Part shown: one piece after another, positions 40,776-48,912 of the stretch
Layout of the letters: every line of letters starts with the position of its first letter
How positions within the stretch are numbered: position 1 is the stretch's first letter
Assembly (NCBI RefSeq): GCF_025137375.1
Contig: NZ_CP073720.1
Location: forward strand, 6,844,501-6,908,500
Length of the DNA stretch: 64,000 nt
Direction of reading: 5' to 3'
From: Dactylosporangium fulvum
GTDB lineage: Bacteria; Actinomycetota; Actinomycetes; Mycobacteriales; Micromonosporaceae
The notes under the pieces: model-generated
What the model saw: the letters and a program-made list of their open reading frames with translations, nothing else
The model's database searches: none
What the model was told of the DNA's origin: nothing
Program-made: the position numbers and the translations under genes

Positions 40776-41944
40776 GCCGTCTCGCGGCCGGCGACGTGCT
40801 CCGGCTCGGCGCCGTCGGCCTGCGCTCCCGGCCGTCGCGGGCCGCGCTGTCGGCCCTGGGCATCGCGATCGGGATCGCCGCGATGCTCGCCGTGGTCGGC
40901 ATCTCCGGCTCCGGCCGGGCCGACCTGCGGCAGACCCTCGACTCGCTGGGCACCAACCTGTTGCGGGTCAGCGCCACCGACCATGCGGTGCTGCCGGACG
41001 GCGCCGTCGGCATGATCGAGCGGATCGGACCGGTGACCGGGGCGACCGCACTGCGCAAGCTGCCCGACGACGTGCACGTCTACCGCAACGACCGGGTGCC
41101 GGCGCAGCAGACCAACGGCATCCTGCCCTTCGCCGTCGACCTCGACCTGACCGAGACGGTCGGTGCGACCGTGGCGCGCGGCGCCTGGCTCAATCCGGCC
41201 ACCGCCGACTTCCCGGCGGTGGTGCTCGGCGCCGAGTCCGCCCGCCGGCTCGGGATCACCACGCCCGACCCGCGGATGGTGGTGCGTGTCGGCGGTGAGG
41301 GCTTCACAGTCGTCGGCATCCTCGCCCCGGTCACGCTGCTGCCCGAGCTCGACAGCGCCGCCCTGATCGGCACGTCCGCCGCCCGGACGTACCTCGGCAC
41401 CGCGGCTCACCCGACCACGATCTACCTGCGTGCGGCCGATGCCCAGGTCACCGCCGTCCGCGACGTGCTGGCCTCGACCGCCAACCCGGCGGCGCCCTAC
41501 GAGGTCGCGGTCTCCCGGCCCTCCGACGCGCTGGCGGCCAGGCTCGCCACCGAACGCGCGTTCAACGGCCTGCTCCTCGGCCTCGGGGCGGTCGCCCTCC
41601 TCGTCGGCGGCGTCGGCGTGGCCAACACCATGGTGATCACCGTGCTGGAGCGGCGCGCGGAGATCGGCCTGCGCCGTTCGCTCGGCGCCACGCGCGGCCA
41701 GATCCGGCTGCAGTTCCTCACCGAGGCTGCGGTGCTGTCGACGCTCGGCGGGGTGACCGGGGTGGTGCTCGGCACGCTGATCACCGCCGCCTATGCCGTC
41801 AGCCGCAGCTGGCCGATCGCGCTGCCCGCCTGGGCCGTGCCGGCCGGCATCGGCGCGACGGTCGTCGTGGGCGCGGTGGCGGGACTCTATCCGGCCGTCC
41901 GCGCTGCCCGTCTCGCACCGACCGAGGCGCTGACCGCGGTGTAA
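40772..41944 (+). CDS. MacB-like ABC transporter permease (FtsX domain)
   Basis: A 390-residue permease with one N-terminal helix, a large extracytoplasmic MacB periplasmic-core domain and three C-terminal FtsX helices (LLGLGAVALLVGGVGVANTM, then ERRAEIGLRRSLGATRGQIR). It completes the operon sigma - membrane protein - lipoprotein - adaptor - ATPase - permease. The likely task is mechanotransmission or export of a peptide or antibiotic; the substrate is unknown. Confidence 0.92.
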   Translation: MSRLAAGDVLRLGAVGLRSRPSRAALSALGIAIGIAAMLAVVGISGSGRADLRQTLDSLGTNLLRVSATDHAVLPDGAVGMIERIGPVTGATALRKLPDDVHVYRNDRVPAQQTNGILPFAVDLDLTETVGATVARGAWLNPATADFPAVVLGAESARRLGITTPDPRMVVRVGGEGFTVVGILAPVTLLPELDSAALIGTSAARTYLGTAAHPTTIYLRAADAQVTAVRDVLASTANPAAPYEVAVSRPSDALAARLATERAFNGLLLGLGAVALLVGGVGVANTMVITVLERRAEIGLRRSLGATRGQIRLQFLTEAAVLSTLGGVTGVVLGTLITAAYAVSRSWPIALPAWAVPAGIGATVVVGAVAGLYPAVRAARLAPTEALTAV

Positions 41945-41956
41945 GGCCGTGGTGCC

Positions 41957-41996
41957 GAGACGCTGGGCAGATCGGGTCGACCACCGGGAGCGTCTC
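41957..41996. terminator. Candidate hairpin between convergent genes
   Basis: GAGACGCT and AGCGTCTC form an 8-bp stem with a 24-base loop between the MacB permease end and the opposite-strand membrane-protein end. It is a possible bidirectional terminator, weak because of the large loop. Confidence 0.3.
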
Positions 41997-42004
41997 AAGG
42001 TGCG

Positions 42005-42859
42005 TCACCATCCGCCTTCGAAGAGGGCCAGGAGTGCCGGCGCCGAGTCTGCCGCGGTGGTCGTGTTCGCCACGGCGACGACCATCACGAGCAGCGACAG
42101 CAACACCGAGAGAACACCGAACGCCCCCAGCACACGCCTCGTCCGCCTGTCGGACGACTCGGTTCTCGCGAACCTCTTCCACAACACCACGCTCACGCCG
42201 ACGAGGACGACCGCCACGATGGCGGCAACCACGGCCATCGCCACGTGATACCGAGCAAAATCACTGATCATCACCTGGAGGGCAGGCGGGGTCTGGCCAC
42301 CCGCACTCTGAGCGTCAGCCAGTCGCTGCGTGACTTGCGCCAGCGTATCGGCGAGCGCTCCGTCGGTTGCGCCGTCCGCCAGCATCGGCAACAGCGAGGC
42401 GAGCGGCGCTACCGCACCCTGGACGTTGGCCATCACGATCACCGACGAGAACAGCGCGAGCATCGTGACAAGAACGCCGGCCGACGCGAGCGCCACCCTC
42501 CGTCCCGCCGCGAGACCGCCGCCCCTCAGGAAAGCCTTCCAGAGACGAACCCCGATCGCGACGAGCACGATCAGCAGGATCGCAGCGATCACGGCCTTGG
42601 CCACGTGGTAGCGGAACCAGTAGTCGACCACCCTCTCCAAACCCGGGGAGAGATCCCGCTCGCCGCTACGCCAATACTCGACGAACGCCGCGCGGACGGC
42701 CTCGGTGAGGTGGCGCTTGCCGGCCAAGCCGCCGTCCGATCCGCCCGCCGCCAGCGTGGCCGGGGCGACGACGAAGGCGGCGACGAGGGCCGCAGCGAGG
42801 GCGACGAGCGTAGTGAGTGCGCGACCTGCCGATCGCGAAGGGACTGCGGAACTGTGCAA
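42005..42859 (-). CDS. Membrane protein of unknown function
   Basis: A 284-residue protein with a signal-like N-terminal helix (ALTTLVALAAALVAAFVVAP) and four further helices arranged as two similar halves: RYHVAKAVIAAILLIVLVAI with VRLWKAF, and RYHVAMAVVAAIVAVVLVGV with VVLWKRF. This is an internal duplication. TTG 42859 is chosen because GAAGGAG lies five bases ahead. I do not recognise the family. The two-component genes next to it, on the same strand, might regulate it. Confidence 0.7.
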   Translation of the reverse strand: MHSSAVPSRSAGRALTTLVALAAALVAAFVVAPATLAAGGSDGGLAGKRHLTEAVRAAFVEYWRSGERDLSPGLERVVDYWFRYHVAKAVIAAILLIVLVAIGVRLWKAFLRGGGLAAGRRVALASAGVLVTMLALFSSVIVMANVQGAVAPLASLLPMLADGATDGALADTLAQVTQRLADAQSAGGQTPPALQVMISDFARYHVAMAVVAAIVAVVLVGVSVVLWKRFARTESSDRRTRRVLGAFGVLSVLLSLLVMVVAVANTTTAADSAPALLALFEGGW

Positions 42860-43010
42860 GGAGACTCCTTCGACTCGTTCGAGTGGGTACACGGCACGCC
42901 GACCTGCGGGCCGCCGGTTGAATACGCCGGCCCGCGGTTTCGCCGGCGACCCGCGGAGCGTTACAGCGCTGCAAGCCACCCGGGCGCACACGGTCTGTCC
43001 CGGCCGTCGC

Positions 43011-43658
43011 TCACTGCTGACCCCGCAGGTACGTGAGAACGGCGAGGACCCGCCGGTTCGTGTCGTCGCTGACCGGCAGGTGCAACTTGGCGAGGAGGCT
43101 GCCGATGTGCTTGCCCACACCAGCCTCGGTCAACATGAGGATGCGAGCGATCGCCGCGTTTGAGTGGCCCTCGGCGACCAGCGCCAGCACCTCGCGCTCG
43201 CGGGGCGACAGGTGGTCGAGCGGGTCACGGCCGCGCAGCATCAGCTGACGCACCACCTCGGGATCGACGACCGTGCCGCCCTCGGCCACTCGCCGCAGCA
43301 TGTCGGCGAACTCCGCGACGTCGGCCACGCGGTCCTTGAGCAGATAGCCGATGGCGCGGCCCTGACCCGAGCCGAGCAGTTCGCCGGCATAGCTGTGCTG
43401 CACATACTGGCTGAGCGCAACCACGGCGAGGCCAGGGTGGGCCGCGCGTAAGGCCACGGCGGCCCGCAGCCCCTCGTCGGTGAAGCCCGGCGGCATGCGC
43501 ACGTCGGTGATGACGAGGTCGGGCGTGGTCTCTCCCACAGCCGCCACCAGAGCGGCGGCGTCACCGACCGCGGCGACAACCTCGAAGCCGAACCGGGACA
43601 GCAGCCCGACCAGCCCTTCACGGAGCAGGACGGAGTCCTCCGCAATCACGACGCGCAC
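43011..43658 (-). CDS. NarL/LuxR-family response regulator
   Basis: A 215-residue regulator with receiver motif MRVVIAEDSVLLREGLVGLL, phospho-acceptor Asp52 (DLVITDVRMPP) and Lys in YLLKDRV, then the LuxR helix-turn-helix LSPREREVLALVAEGHSNAA. It overlaps the kinase gene end by 13 bp, forming a two-component operon. The adjacent duplicated-helix membrane protein is a candidate target. Confidence 0.92.
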   Translation of the reverse strand: MRVVIAEDSVLLREGLVGLLSRFGFEVVAAVGDAAALVAAVGETTPDLVITDVRMPPGFTDEGLRAAVALRAAHPGLAVVALSQYVQHSYAGELLGSGQGRAIGYLLKDRVADVAEFADMLRRVAEGGTVVDPEVVRQLMLRGRDPLDHLSPREREVLALVAEGHSNAAIARILMLTEAGVGKHIGSLLAKLHLPVSDDTNRRVLAVLTYLRGQQ

Positions 43659-44935
43659 GGCAACTCCACCCGCAGGATCGTCGGCCCGCCGGGCGGGCTG
43701 GAGATGAGCAGCCGGCCTCCGGCCGCGGCCGCCCGATCGGCCAGGCCCGTGATGCCCGATCCGCGCGACGGGTCGGCACCGCCGCGCCCGTCATCACGCA
43801 CCTGGACCGTCAGCATGTCGCCGGATCGTCGGGCGGTGACGGCGGCCTCGGCGGCGGCGGCGTGCTTCACGGCGTTGGCGAGCGCCTCCGACACCGCGGC
43901 GTAGGCCACCGTCTCCACCGCCGGTGTGAACCGATCCGGGTCGGCCTCGACGTGAACCCGGATCGGGCTGCCGGCGGCGAGTTCCTCGACCGCGGCCCGC
44001 AGTCCGAGCTCACGCAGCGTCCGTGGGCTGATGCCGCGGATCAGGTCACGCAGCTCCACCATCAGCGCCTTGGCGTGCGCGTGCGCCGAGGCCACCGCGA
44101 CCGCCGCGGGCGAGTCGTCCGGCAGGTCGAGCTTGGCGAGGCCGAGTTGCATCGTCAGGCTCACCAGCCGTTGCTGGGCGACGTCGTGCAGGTCACGCTC
44201 GATGCGGCGCCGCTCGGCGTCGAACGCGTCGGCCAGCCGCGCCCGCGACCGGGTCACCTCGACCAGCTCGGCCGCGGCCGGGTCGGGTTCGCAGCACAGC
44301 AGCAACCGAGCGAGCGCGGCATGCGCGCCACCGAACGCCGCGGTCAGGTAGAGCACAACGGGGATCAACACCAGGCCCAAAGCAGCGCGCCCGGCCGTGT
44401 TCGCCATCGAGTCCATGCTGACCACACGGTGGTGCACCGCGAACGGCGTGGAGACGACGAGCAGGCCGGCGAGGGCCAGCACACCGAGCCACACCGGCGC
44501 GACAATGCCGAGAAGCAGCAGGTATGCCACCGCACGCCACGTGGCCGGATCGGCATACAGGCTGCCGCTGCGTCGCGACAGCGGCGGGGCGTCGTCCGCC
44601 AGCCGCAACCGCCACCGCTCCACGCCGGCCACGGCGAGGGCCAGCTTCGGCCCCACAAGCGCGAGCAGGCCCACACCGATCAGACCGAGCACGGCTGCGA
44701 CAAACACGTAGGTGCCGGCCCACCGGAGCGGCGCTTCCTCGCCCGGGCTCATCCGCTCGGTCCGCAGCACCTCGACGGCCAAGGCCAGCGGAGCCAGCGG
44801 GCAGGAGAGCACCAGCCACAGCAGAGCTGATGCCACCGCCGTGGTCGCGGTGTAGGCGATCCCGCGCCAGGGCCACGCCGACGTGAGGAACCGGGGCTGC
44901 ATCACCGCCCTGAGCAGCGTGGTGGTCGACGTCAT
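43646..44935 (-). CDS. Two-component sensor histidine kinase
   Basis: A 429-residue kinase with four or more membrane helices in the first 210 residues, the phosphoacceptor segment ERRRIERDLHDVAQQRLVSL with His250, and an ATPase domain including EALANAVKHAAAAEAAV, DDGRGGADPSRGSGITGLAD. This fits the HisKA_3 NarL-partner class with an integral-membrane sensor. The ATG is 44935. The ligand is unknown; such kinases often sense envelope stress. Confidence 0.9.
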   Translation of the reverse strand: MTSTTTLLRAVMQPRFLTSAWPWRGIAYTATTAVASALLWLVLSCPLAPLALAVEVLRTERMSPGEEAPLRWAGTYVFVAAVLGLIGVGLLALVGPKLALAVAGVERWRLRLADDAPPLSRRSGSLYADPATWRAVAYLLLLGIVAPVWLGVLALAGLLVVSTPFAVHHRVVSMDSMANTAGRAALGLVLIPVVLYLTAAFGGAHAALARLLLCCEPDPAAAELVEVTRSRARLADAFDAERRRIERDLHDVAQQRLVSLTMQLGLAKLDLPDDSPAAVAVASAHAHAKALMVELRDLIRGISPRTLRELGLRAAVEELAAGSPIRVHVEADPDRFTPAVETVAYAAVSEALANAVKHAAAAEAAVTARRSGDMLTVQVRDDGRGGADPSRGSGITGLADRAAAAGGRLLISSPPGGPTILRVELPCAS

Positions 44936-45008
44936 GCGCCCAAGCTAGGCGAGGACGACCGGCACGAACCAGGGCGCTGGATCGAGTCTTCTGGTAGTGC
45001 TAGCTATA

Positions 45009-45038
45009 CCCGGTGGGCGGCGTCGGCCGCCCACCGGG
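45009..45038 (-). terminator. Strong hairpin terminator after cbtA
   Basis: CCCGGTGGGCGGC pairs with GCCGCCCACCGGG (13 bp, 4-base loop), 5 bp beyond the cbtA stop. Confidence 0.8.
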
Positions 45039-45043
45039 GACGA

Positions 45044-45793
45044 TCAGGCGGCGACCGGCTGCGCGGTGACCGCGGTGGAGGTGCGCAGGCTGCGTTCGGT
45101 CAGATAGCCGAACAACAGCCCCAGGGTGGCCCAGGTGACCGCCTGGGTCCCCAGTGACGCCAGCCGGAACTGCCACAGCAGCACCGGGGAGAACCCGTCG
45201 GGCACCTCGTTGACCGCTGGGAGCAGGGCGACGGCCGCGCCGACGACAACCGCGGCGCCGACGATCGCCACGGTCGCGGCGTTCCAGGTGCCCAGCCGCG
45301 GCCGCAACGACCGGCCCACGACGGCGGTCCCGATGACGACGGCGACACCGATGACGGCCATCAGGAAGTACAGGCCGGTGCGCTGCTGCAGCGTGTCCGG
45401 GTTGCCGGTGGCCGGCGGGTTGGCCGGATACTTCAAGAACGGCACGAGCGCCACCCCGACGAACCCGGCGAGCGCGACCAGCCCGGCCGTGGCGCGGGCG
45501 CTGACCTTTCCGAACCGGCCGACCGTGAGCGCGACGGCGATGCCGAAGACACCGCCGAGCGCGATGCCGTAGACGATCGAGGCGGTGGCCAGTCCGACGG
45601 TGCTCTGCACCGTGCGGCTGACCAGCTCGTGCTCGTGCTCACCGGGCGGCAACGGTGCGGCGTGGGCCTCCTCGAACGCGATCGCGTCGTTGATCGGGCT
45701 CTCGCCGAAGAGGTAGGCGAAGAGGAACGCGGCGACGCCGGCGGCCGCGCCGACAAGCATCCCACGGACCAGCAGAGTGCGGGCAGACAGCAT
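45044..45793 (-). CDS. cbtA: CbtA-family cobalt transporter subunit
   Basis: A 249-residue membrane protein with about six helices, opening SARTLLVRGMLVGAAAGVAA, with a His-rich loop PPGEHEHELVSRTVQST typical of CbtA. CbtA with CbtB forms a proposed cobalt importer controlled by cobalamin riboswitches, as seen here. The gene follows cbtB by 18 bp. Cobalt as substrate rests on family and riboswitch context. Confidence 0.92.
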   Translation of the reverse strand: MLSARTLLVRGMLVGAAAGVAAFLFAYLFGESPINDAIAFEEAHAAPLPPGEHEHELVSRTVQSTVGLATASIVYGIALGGVFGIAVALTVGRFGKVSARATAGLVALAGFVGVALVPFLKYPANPPATGNPDTLQQRTGLYFLMAVIGVAVVIGTAVVGRSLRPRLGTWNAATVAIVGAAVVVGAAVALLPAVNEVPDGFSPVLLWQFRLASLGTQAVTWATLGLLFGYLTERSLRTSTAVTAQPVAA

Positions 45794-45811
45794 GATCGGG
45801 CTCCCCCTGTC

Positions 45812-46027
45812 TCAGTGGCAGGGGAACCCGAGCAGGTGACGGCCGTCGTGGACGAACTCGTGGACGGTCTCGCCGGAGATGACCGAGGTGATGCCCTGCT
45901 CGGCGCCGACGAAGTAGAGCAGCACGACGGCGAGCACGATACCGAAGGCGGCCCAGGGCAGGACCTGCCGGAACGGGATCGGGGCCGGCGCCGCGGCCGG
46001 GGTGGGCAGAGCCGAGATGGTAGCCAT
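45812..46027 (-). CDS. cbtB: CbtB-family cobalt transporter subunit
   Basis: A 71-residue single-helix protein (WAAFGIVLAVVLLYFVGAEQ) ending VHEFVHDGRHLLGFPCH, the conserved His/Cys-rich CbtB tail that likely binds cobalt. It is the first gene after a cobalamin riboswitch and precedes cbtA in the same operon. Confidence 0.93.
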   Translation of the reverse strand: MATISALPTPAAAPAPIPFRQVLPWAAFGIVLAVVLLYFVGAEQGITSVISGETVHEFVHDGRHLLGFPCH

Positions 46028-46049
46028 GCTGATGCGGCCTCCTGCGGGA

Positions 46050-46185
46050 TTGCGCGTCCCATCGAGTGGTGTCCGTGACGGCGGCCGGGTCTGGCTCCCA
46101 CCGGATGGTGGTTACAGTGGCGCGACCGCGCCGGCCTTGCACCGGCTTCCTGCCACCGTCACGCTTCGTTCCGGACGCTACGGCC
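46050..46185 (-). promoter_or_regulatory. Cobalamin riboswitch upstream of cbtBA
   Basis: On the minus strand the leader holds the conserved blocks GGAAGCCGGTGCAAGGCCGG, the B12-box segment GCGCCACTGTAACC, and GGGAGCCAGAC, in correct order. The exact ends are approximate. B12 binding is expected to turn off cobalt uptake genes. Confidence 0.88.
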
Positions 46186-46253
46186 GGCGTCACATGATGT
46201 CAATCGATGTGAAGATCGCAACACGCGGCGACCGTCAGCGCCGGCAGGCCTCC

Positions 46254-47708
46254 TCAGCCGGTGGCCGACGTCGGTTCGGCACCCGCGCCCTCGTCCAGGT
46301 CGACGCTGGGGTACAGCGGGAACGGCGCCAGCAGCTCGGTGGCCTGCTTGCCGACCCGGTCGGCGAGGGCCGGGTCGAGCCGGTACTTGGCCTTGGAGCC
46401 GTCGGCCGGCGCGGTGCCGGTCAGGACGGTGTGGATGAGCTCGGCGATCTGGTCCATCTCGGCCGCGCCGAGACCGCGGCTGGTCAGGGCCGGTGTGCCG
46501 ATCCGGATGCCGGACGTGTACCAGGCGCCGTTCGGGTCCTGCGGGATGGCGTTGCGGTTGGTGACGACACCGCTGTCCAGCAGGGCCTGCTCGGCCTGCC
46601 GGCCGGTGAGGCCGAACGGGTGGACGTCGAGCAGCACGAGGTGGTTGTCGGTGCCGCCGGAGACCAGCTTCACACCGCGGGACAGCAGGCCCTCGGCGAG
46701 CGCCTGGGCGTTGGTGACGATCTGCCGGGCGTACGTGGCGAATTCGGGACGGCGGGCCTCGGCGAACGCGACGGCCTTGGCGGCCATGACGTGGCTGAGC
46801 GGGCCGCCGAGGACCATCGGGCAGCCACGGTCGACCTGGTCGGCCAGCTCGGGCTGGGCCAGCACAGCGCCGCCGCGCGGCCCGCGCAGGCTCTTGTGCG
46901 TGGTGGTCGTGACGATGTGGGCGTGCGGCACCGGGTCGAAGTCGCCGGTGAAGACCTTGCCCGCGACCAGGCCGGCGAAGTGCGCCATGTCGACCATGAA
47001 CGTGGCGCCGACCTCGTCGGCGATCTCACGTATGGTCGCGAAGTTCACCTTGCGGGGATACGCCGAGTAGCCGCCGACGATCACGAGGGGCCTGAACTCG
47101 CGCGCGGTCTCGCGCAGCGCCGTGTAGTCGATGAGGCCGGTGGCGGTGTCGACGCCGTAGCTGCGCTGGTCGAACATCTTGCCCGAGATGTTCGGGCGGA
47201 AGCCGTGGGTGAGGTGGCCGCCGGCGTCGAGGGACATGCCGAGCATGCGCTGGTTGCCGAACGCGGCCCGCAGCTGCGCCCACTCGGCGTCGGACAGGTC
47301 GTTGACCTGACGCTTCTCGAACTTCCGCAGGTGCGGCACCTCGACCCGGTCGGCCAGGATCGCCCAGTAGGCGACCAGGTTGGCGTCGATGCCGGAGTGC
47401 GGCTGGACGTAGGCGTAAGGGGCGCCGAACAGGGCCTTGGCGTGCTCGACGGCAACCGACTCGACGGTGTCGACGTTCTGGCAGCCCGCGTAGAACCGGC
47501 GGCCGATCGTGCCCTCGGCATACTTGTCGGAGAGCCAGTTCCCCATGGCCAGCAGCACCGCGGGTGAGGCGTAGTTCTCACTGGCGATCAGCTTCAGCGA
47601 CTCGCGCTGGTCGGTGAGCTCCTTCGCGATCGCGTCGGCGATCCGCGGCTCAACGGCGCGGACGGCCTCCAACGCGGCGCGGAAAGCGGTGGATTCGGCG
47701 TTCACCAT
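46254..47708 (-). CDS. glyA: Serine hydroxymethyltransferase
   Basis: A 484-residue PLP enzyme interconverting serine and glycine with tetrahydrofolate. Landmarks are SLKLIASENYASPAVLLAMG, the PLP Lys272 in TTTTHKSLRGPRGG and VSGGTDNHLVLLDV. It is about 60 residues longer than the E. coli enzyme because of a segment near residues 125-180 seen in one actinobacterial subgroup. AAGGAGTG precedes the ATG. It lies between the nrd and cbt operons on the same strand and supplies one-carbon units for deoxynucleotide synthesis. Confidence 0.95.
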   Translation of the reverse strand: MVNAESTAFRAALEAVRAVEPRIADAIAKELTDQRESLKLIASENYASPAVLLAMGNWLSDKYAEGTIGRRFYAGCQNVDTVESVAVEHAKALFGAPYAYVQPHSGIDANLVAYWAILADRVEVPHLRKFEKRQVNDLSDAEWAQLRAAFGNQRMLGMSLDAGGHLTHGFRPNISGKMFDQRSYGVDTATGLIDYTALRETAREFRPLVIVGGYSAYPRKVNFATIREIADEVGATFMVDMAHFAGLVAGKVFTGDFDPVPHAHIVTTTTHKSLRGPRGGAVLAQPELADQVDRGCPMVLGGPLSHVMAAKAVAFAEARRPEFATYARQIVTNAQALAEGLLSRGVKLVSGGTDNHLVLLDVHPFGLTGRQAEQALLDSGVVTNRNAIPQDPNGAWYTSGIRIGTPALTSRGLGAAEMDQIAELIHTVLTGTAPADGSKAKYRLDPALADRVGKQATELLAPFPLYPSVDLDEGAGAEPTSATG

Positions 47709-47827
47709 CTGTCACTCCTTGGTAGGGGCCGGGCGACCGCGAGGGGGCGGTCGTCACGCCACTGTCCCTTCCCTCGAGGTGCCGCTCATCGTACGGGTTC
47801 GGCGGCGGTGCCCGAGCAGGTGCCCGC

Positions 47828-47850
47828 CCTGCCCGGCGGTACCGGGCAGG
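47828..47850 (-). terminator. Hairpin terminator after nrdB
   Basis: CCTGCCCGG and CCGGGCAGG form a perfect 9-bp stem with a 5-base loop, 21 bp beyond the nrdB stop. A second weaker hairpin (GACCGC/GCGGTC, near 47736-47755) lies in the glyA leader. Confidence 0.7.
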
Positions 47851-47871
47851 ACAGCGGCACCACGCGTCCGG

Positions 47872-48912
47872 TCAGAAGTCGTCGTCGAAGCTGACCGTGC
47901 CGGTCACCCCGACCTGGTAGGCCGAGACGCGGCGCTCGAAGAAGTTCGACAGCTCCTGGACGTCCTGGAGTTCCATGAACGCGAACGGATTCCGGCTGCC
48001 GTACATCGGTGTGATACCCAGCACAGCCAGCCGCCGGTCGGCGACGTGCTGCAGGTATTCCCGCATGTCCGCCGGCGACATCCCCGAGATGCCTTGCTCG
48101 AGCAGGTCGGCGGCGAACTGCGCCTCGCACTCGACGGCCTCGGCCAGCATCTCCCGGACCTGCCGTTCCATTTCGGCGTCGAACAGGTCCGGTTCCTCGG
48201 CCCGGACGGTGTCGACCACGTCGAACGCAAACGCCATGTGCATCGACTCGTCACGGAACACCCAGTTGGTGCCGGAGGCGAGGCCGTGCAGCAGGCCGCG
48301 GGAGCGCAGGAAGTACACGTAGGCGAAGGCGCCGTAGAAGAACAGGCCCTCGATGCAGGCGGCGAAACAGATCAGGTTGAGCAGGAACGCCCGCCGGTCC
48401 TCACGGGTCTTGAGCTCGCGCAGCTCGAAGATCGAGTCGATCCACTTGAAGCAGAACTCGGCCTTGCGGGCGATCGACGGGATGTTCTCCACGGCCGCGA
48501 ACGCCGCGAACCGCTCGGCCTCGTCGGGCACGTAGGTGTCGAGCAGGTTCAGGTAGAACTGGACGTGAACGGCTTCCTCGAACAGTTGCCGGGACAGGTA
48601 GAGCCGCCCCTCGGGCGAATTGACGTGCTGGTACAGGTTGAGCACCAGGTTGTTGGCGACGATCGTGTCGCCGGTGGCGAAGAACGCGACCAGCCGGCTG
48701 ACCAGGTGCCGCTCCGCCGGGGACAGTTTGGGCAGGTCGGCGAGGTCGGCGTGCAGGTCGACCTCCTCGACGGTCCACGTGTTCTTGATGGCGTCCTTGA
48801 ACCGGTCGAAGAACCGCGGATAGCGCATCGGCCGCAGCGTCAGGTCCATGCCGGGATCGAGCAGCATGGCCCGGACATCGGCGTTGATGCGGGATTCGGG
48901 GATGGTGGTCAC
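47872..48912 (-). CDS. nrdB: Class I ribonucleotide reductase, beta (radical) subunit
   Basis: A 346-residue ferritin-like R2 subunit. Metal-ligand helices include RQLFEEAVHVQFYLNLL (Glu, Glu, His) and NWVFRDESMHMAFAFDVV (Glu, His). GTG 48912 is preferred: it overlaps the nrdA stop (GTGA) and has GAGG seven bases ahead; ATG 48918 is an alternative. With NrdA it reduces ribonucleotides aerobically using an oxygen-dependent radical cofactor. Confidence 0.93.
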   Translation of the reverse strand: MTTIPESRINADVRAMLLDPGMDLTLRPMRYPRFFDRFKDAIKNTWTVEEVDLHADLADLPKLSPAERHLVSRLVAFFATGDTIVANNLVLNLYQHVNSPEGRLYLSRQLFEEAVHVQFYLNLLDTYVPDEAERFAAFAAVENIPSIARKAEFCFKWIDSIFELRELKTREDRRAFLLNLICFAACIEGLFFYGAFAYVYFLRSRGLLHGLASGTNWVFRDESMHMAFAFDVVDTVRAEEPDLFDAEMERQVREMLAEAVECEAQFAADLLEQGISGMSPADMREYLQHVADRRLAVLGITPMYGSRNPFAFMELQDVQELSNFFERRVSAYQVGVTGTVSFDDDF

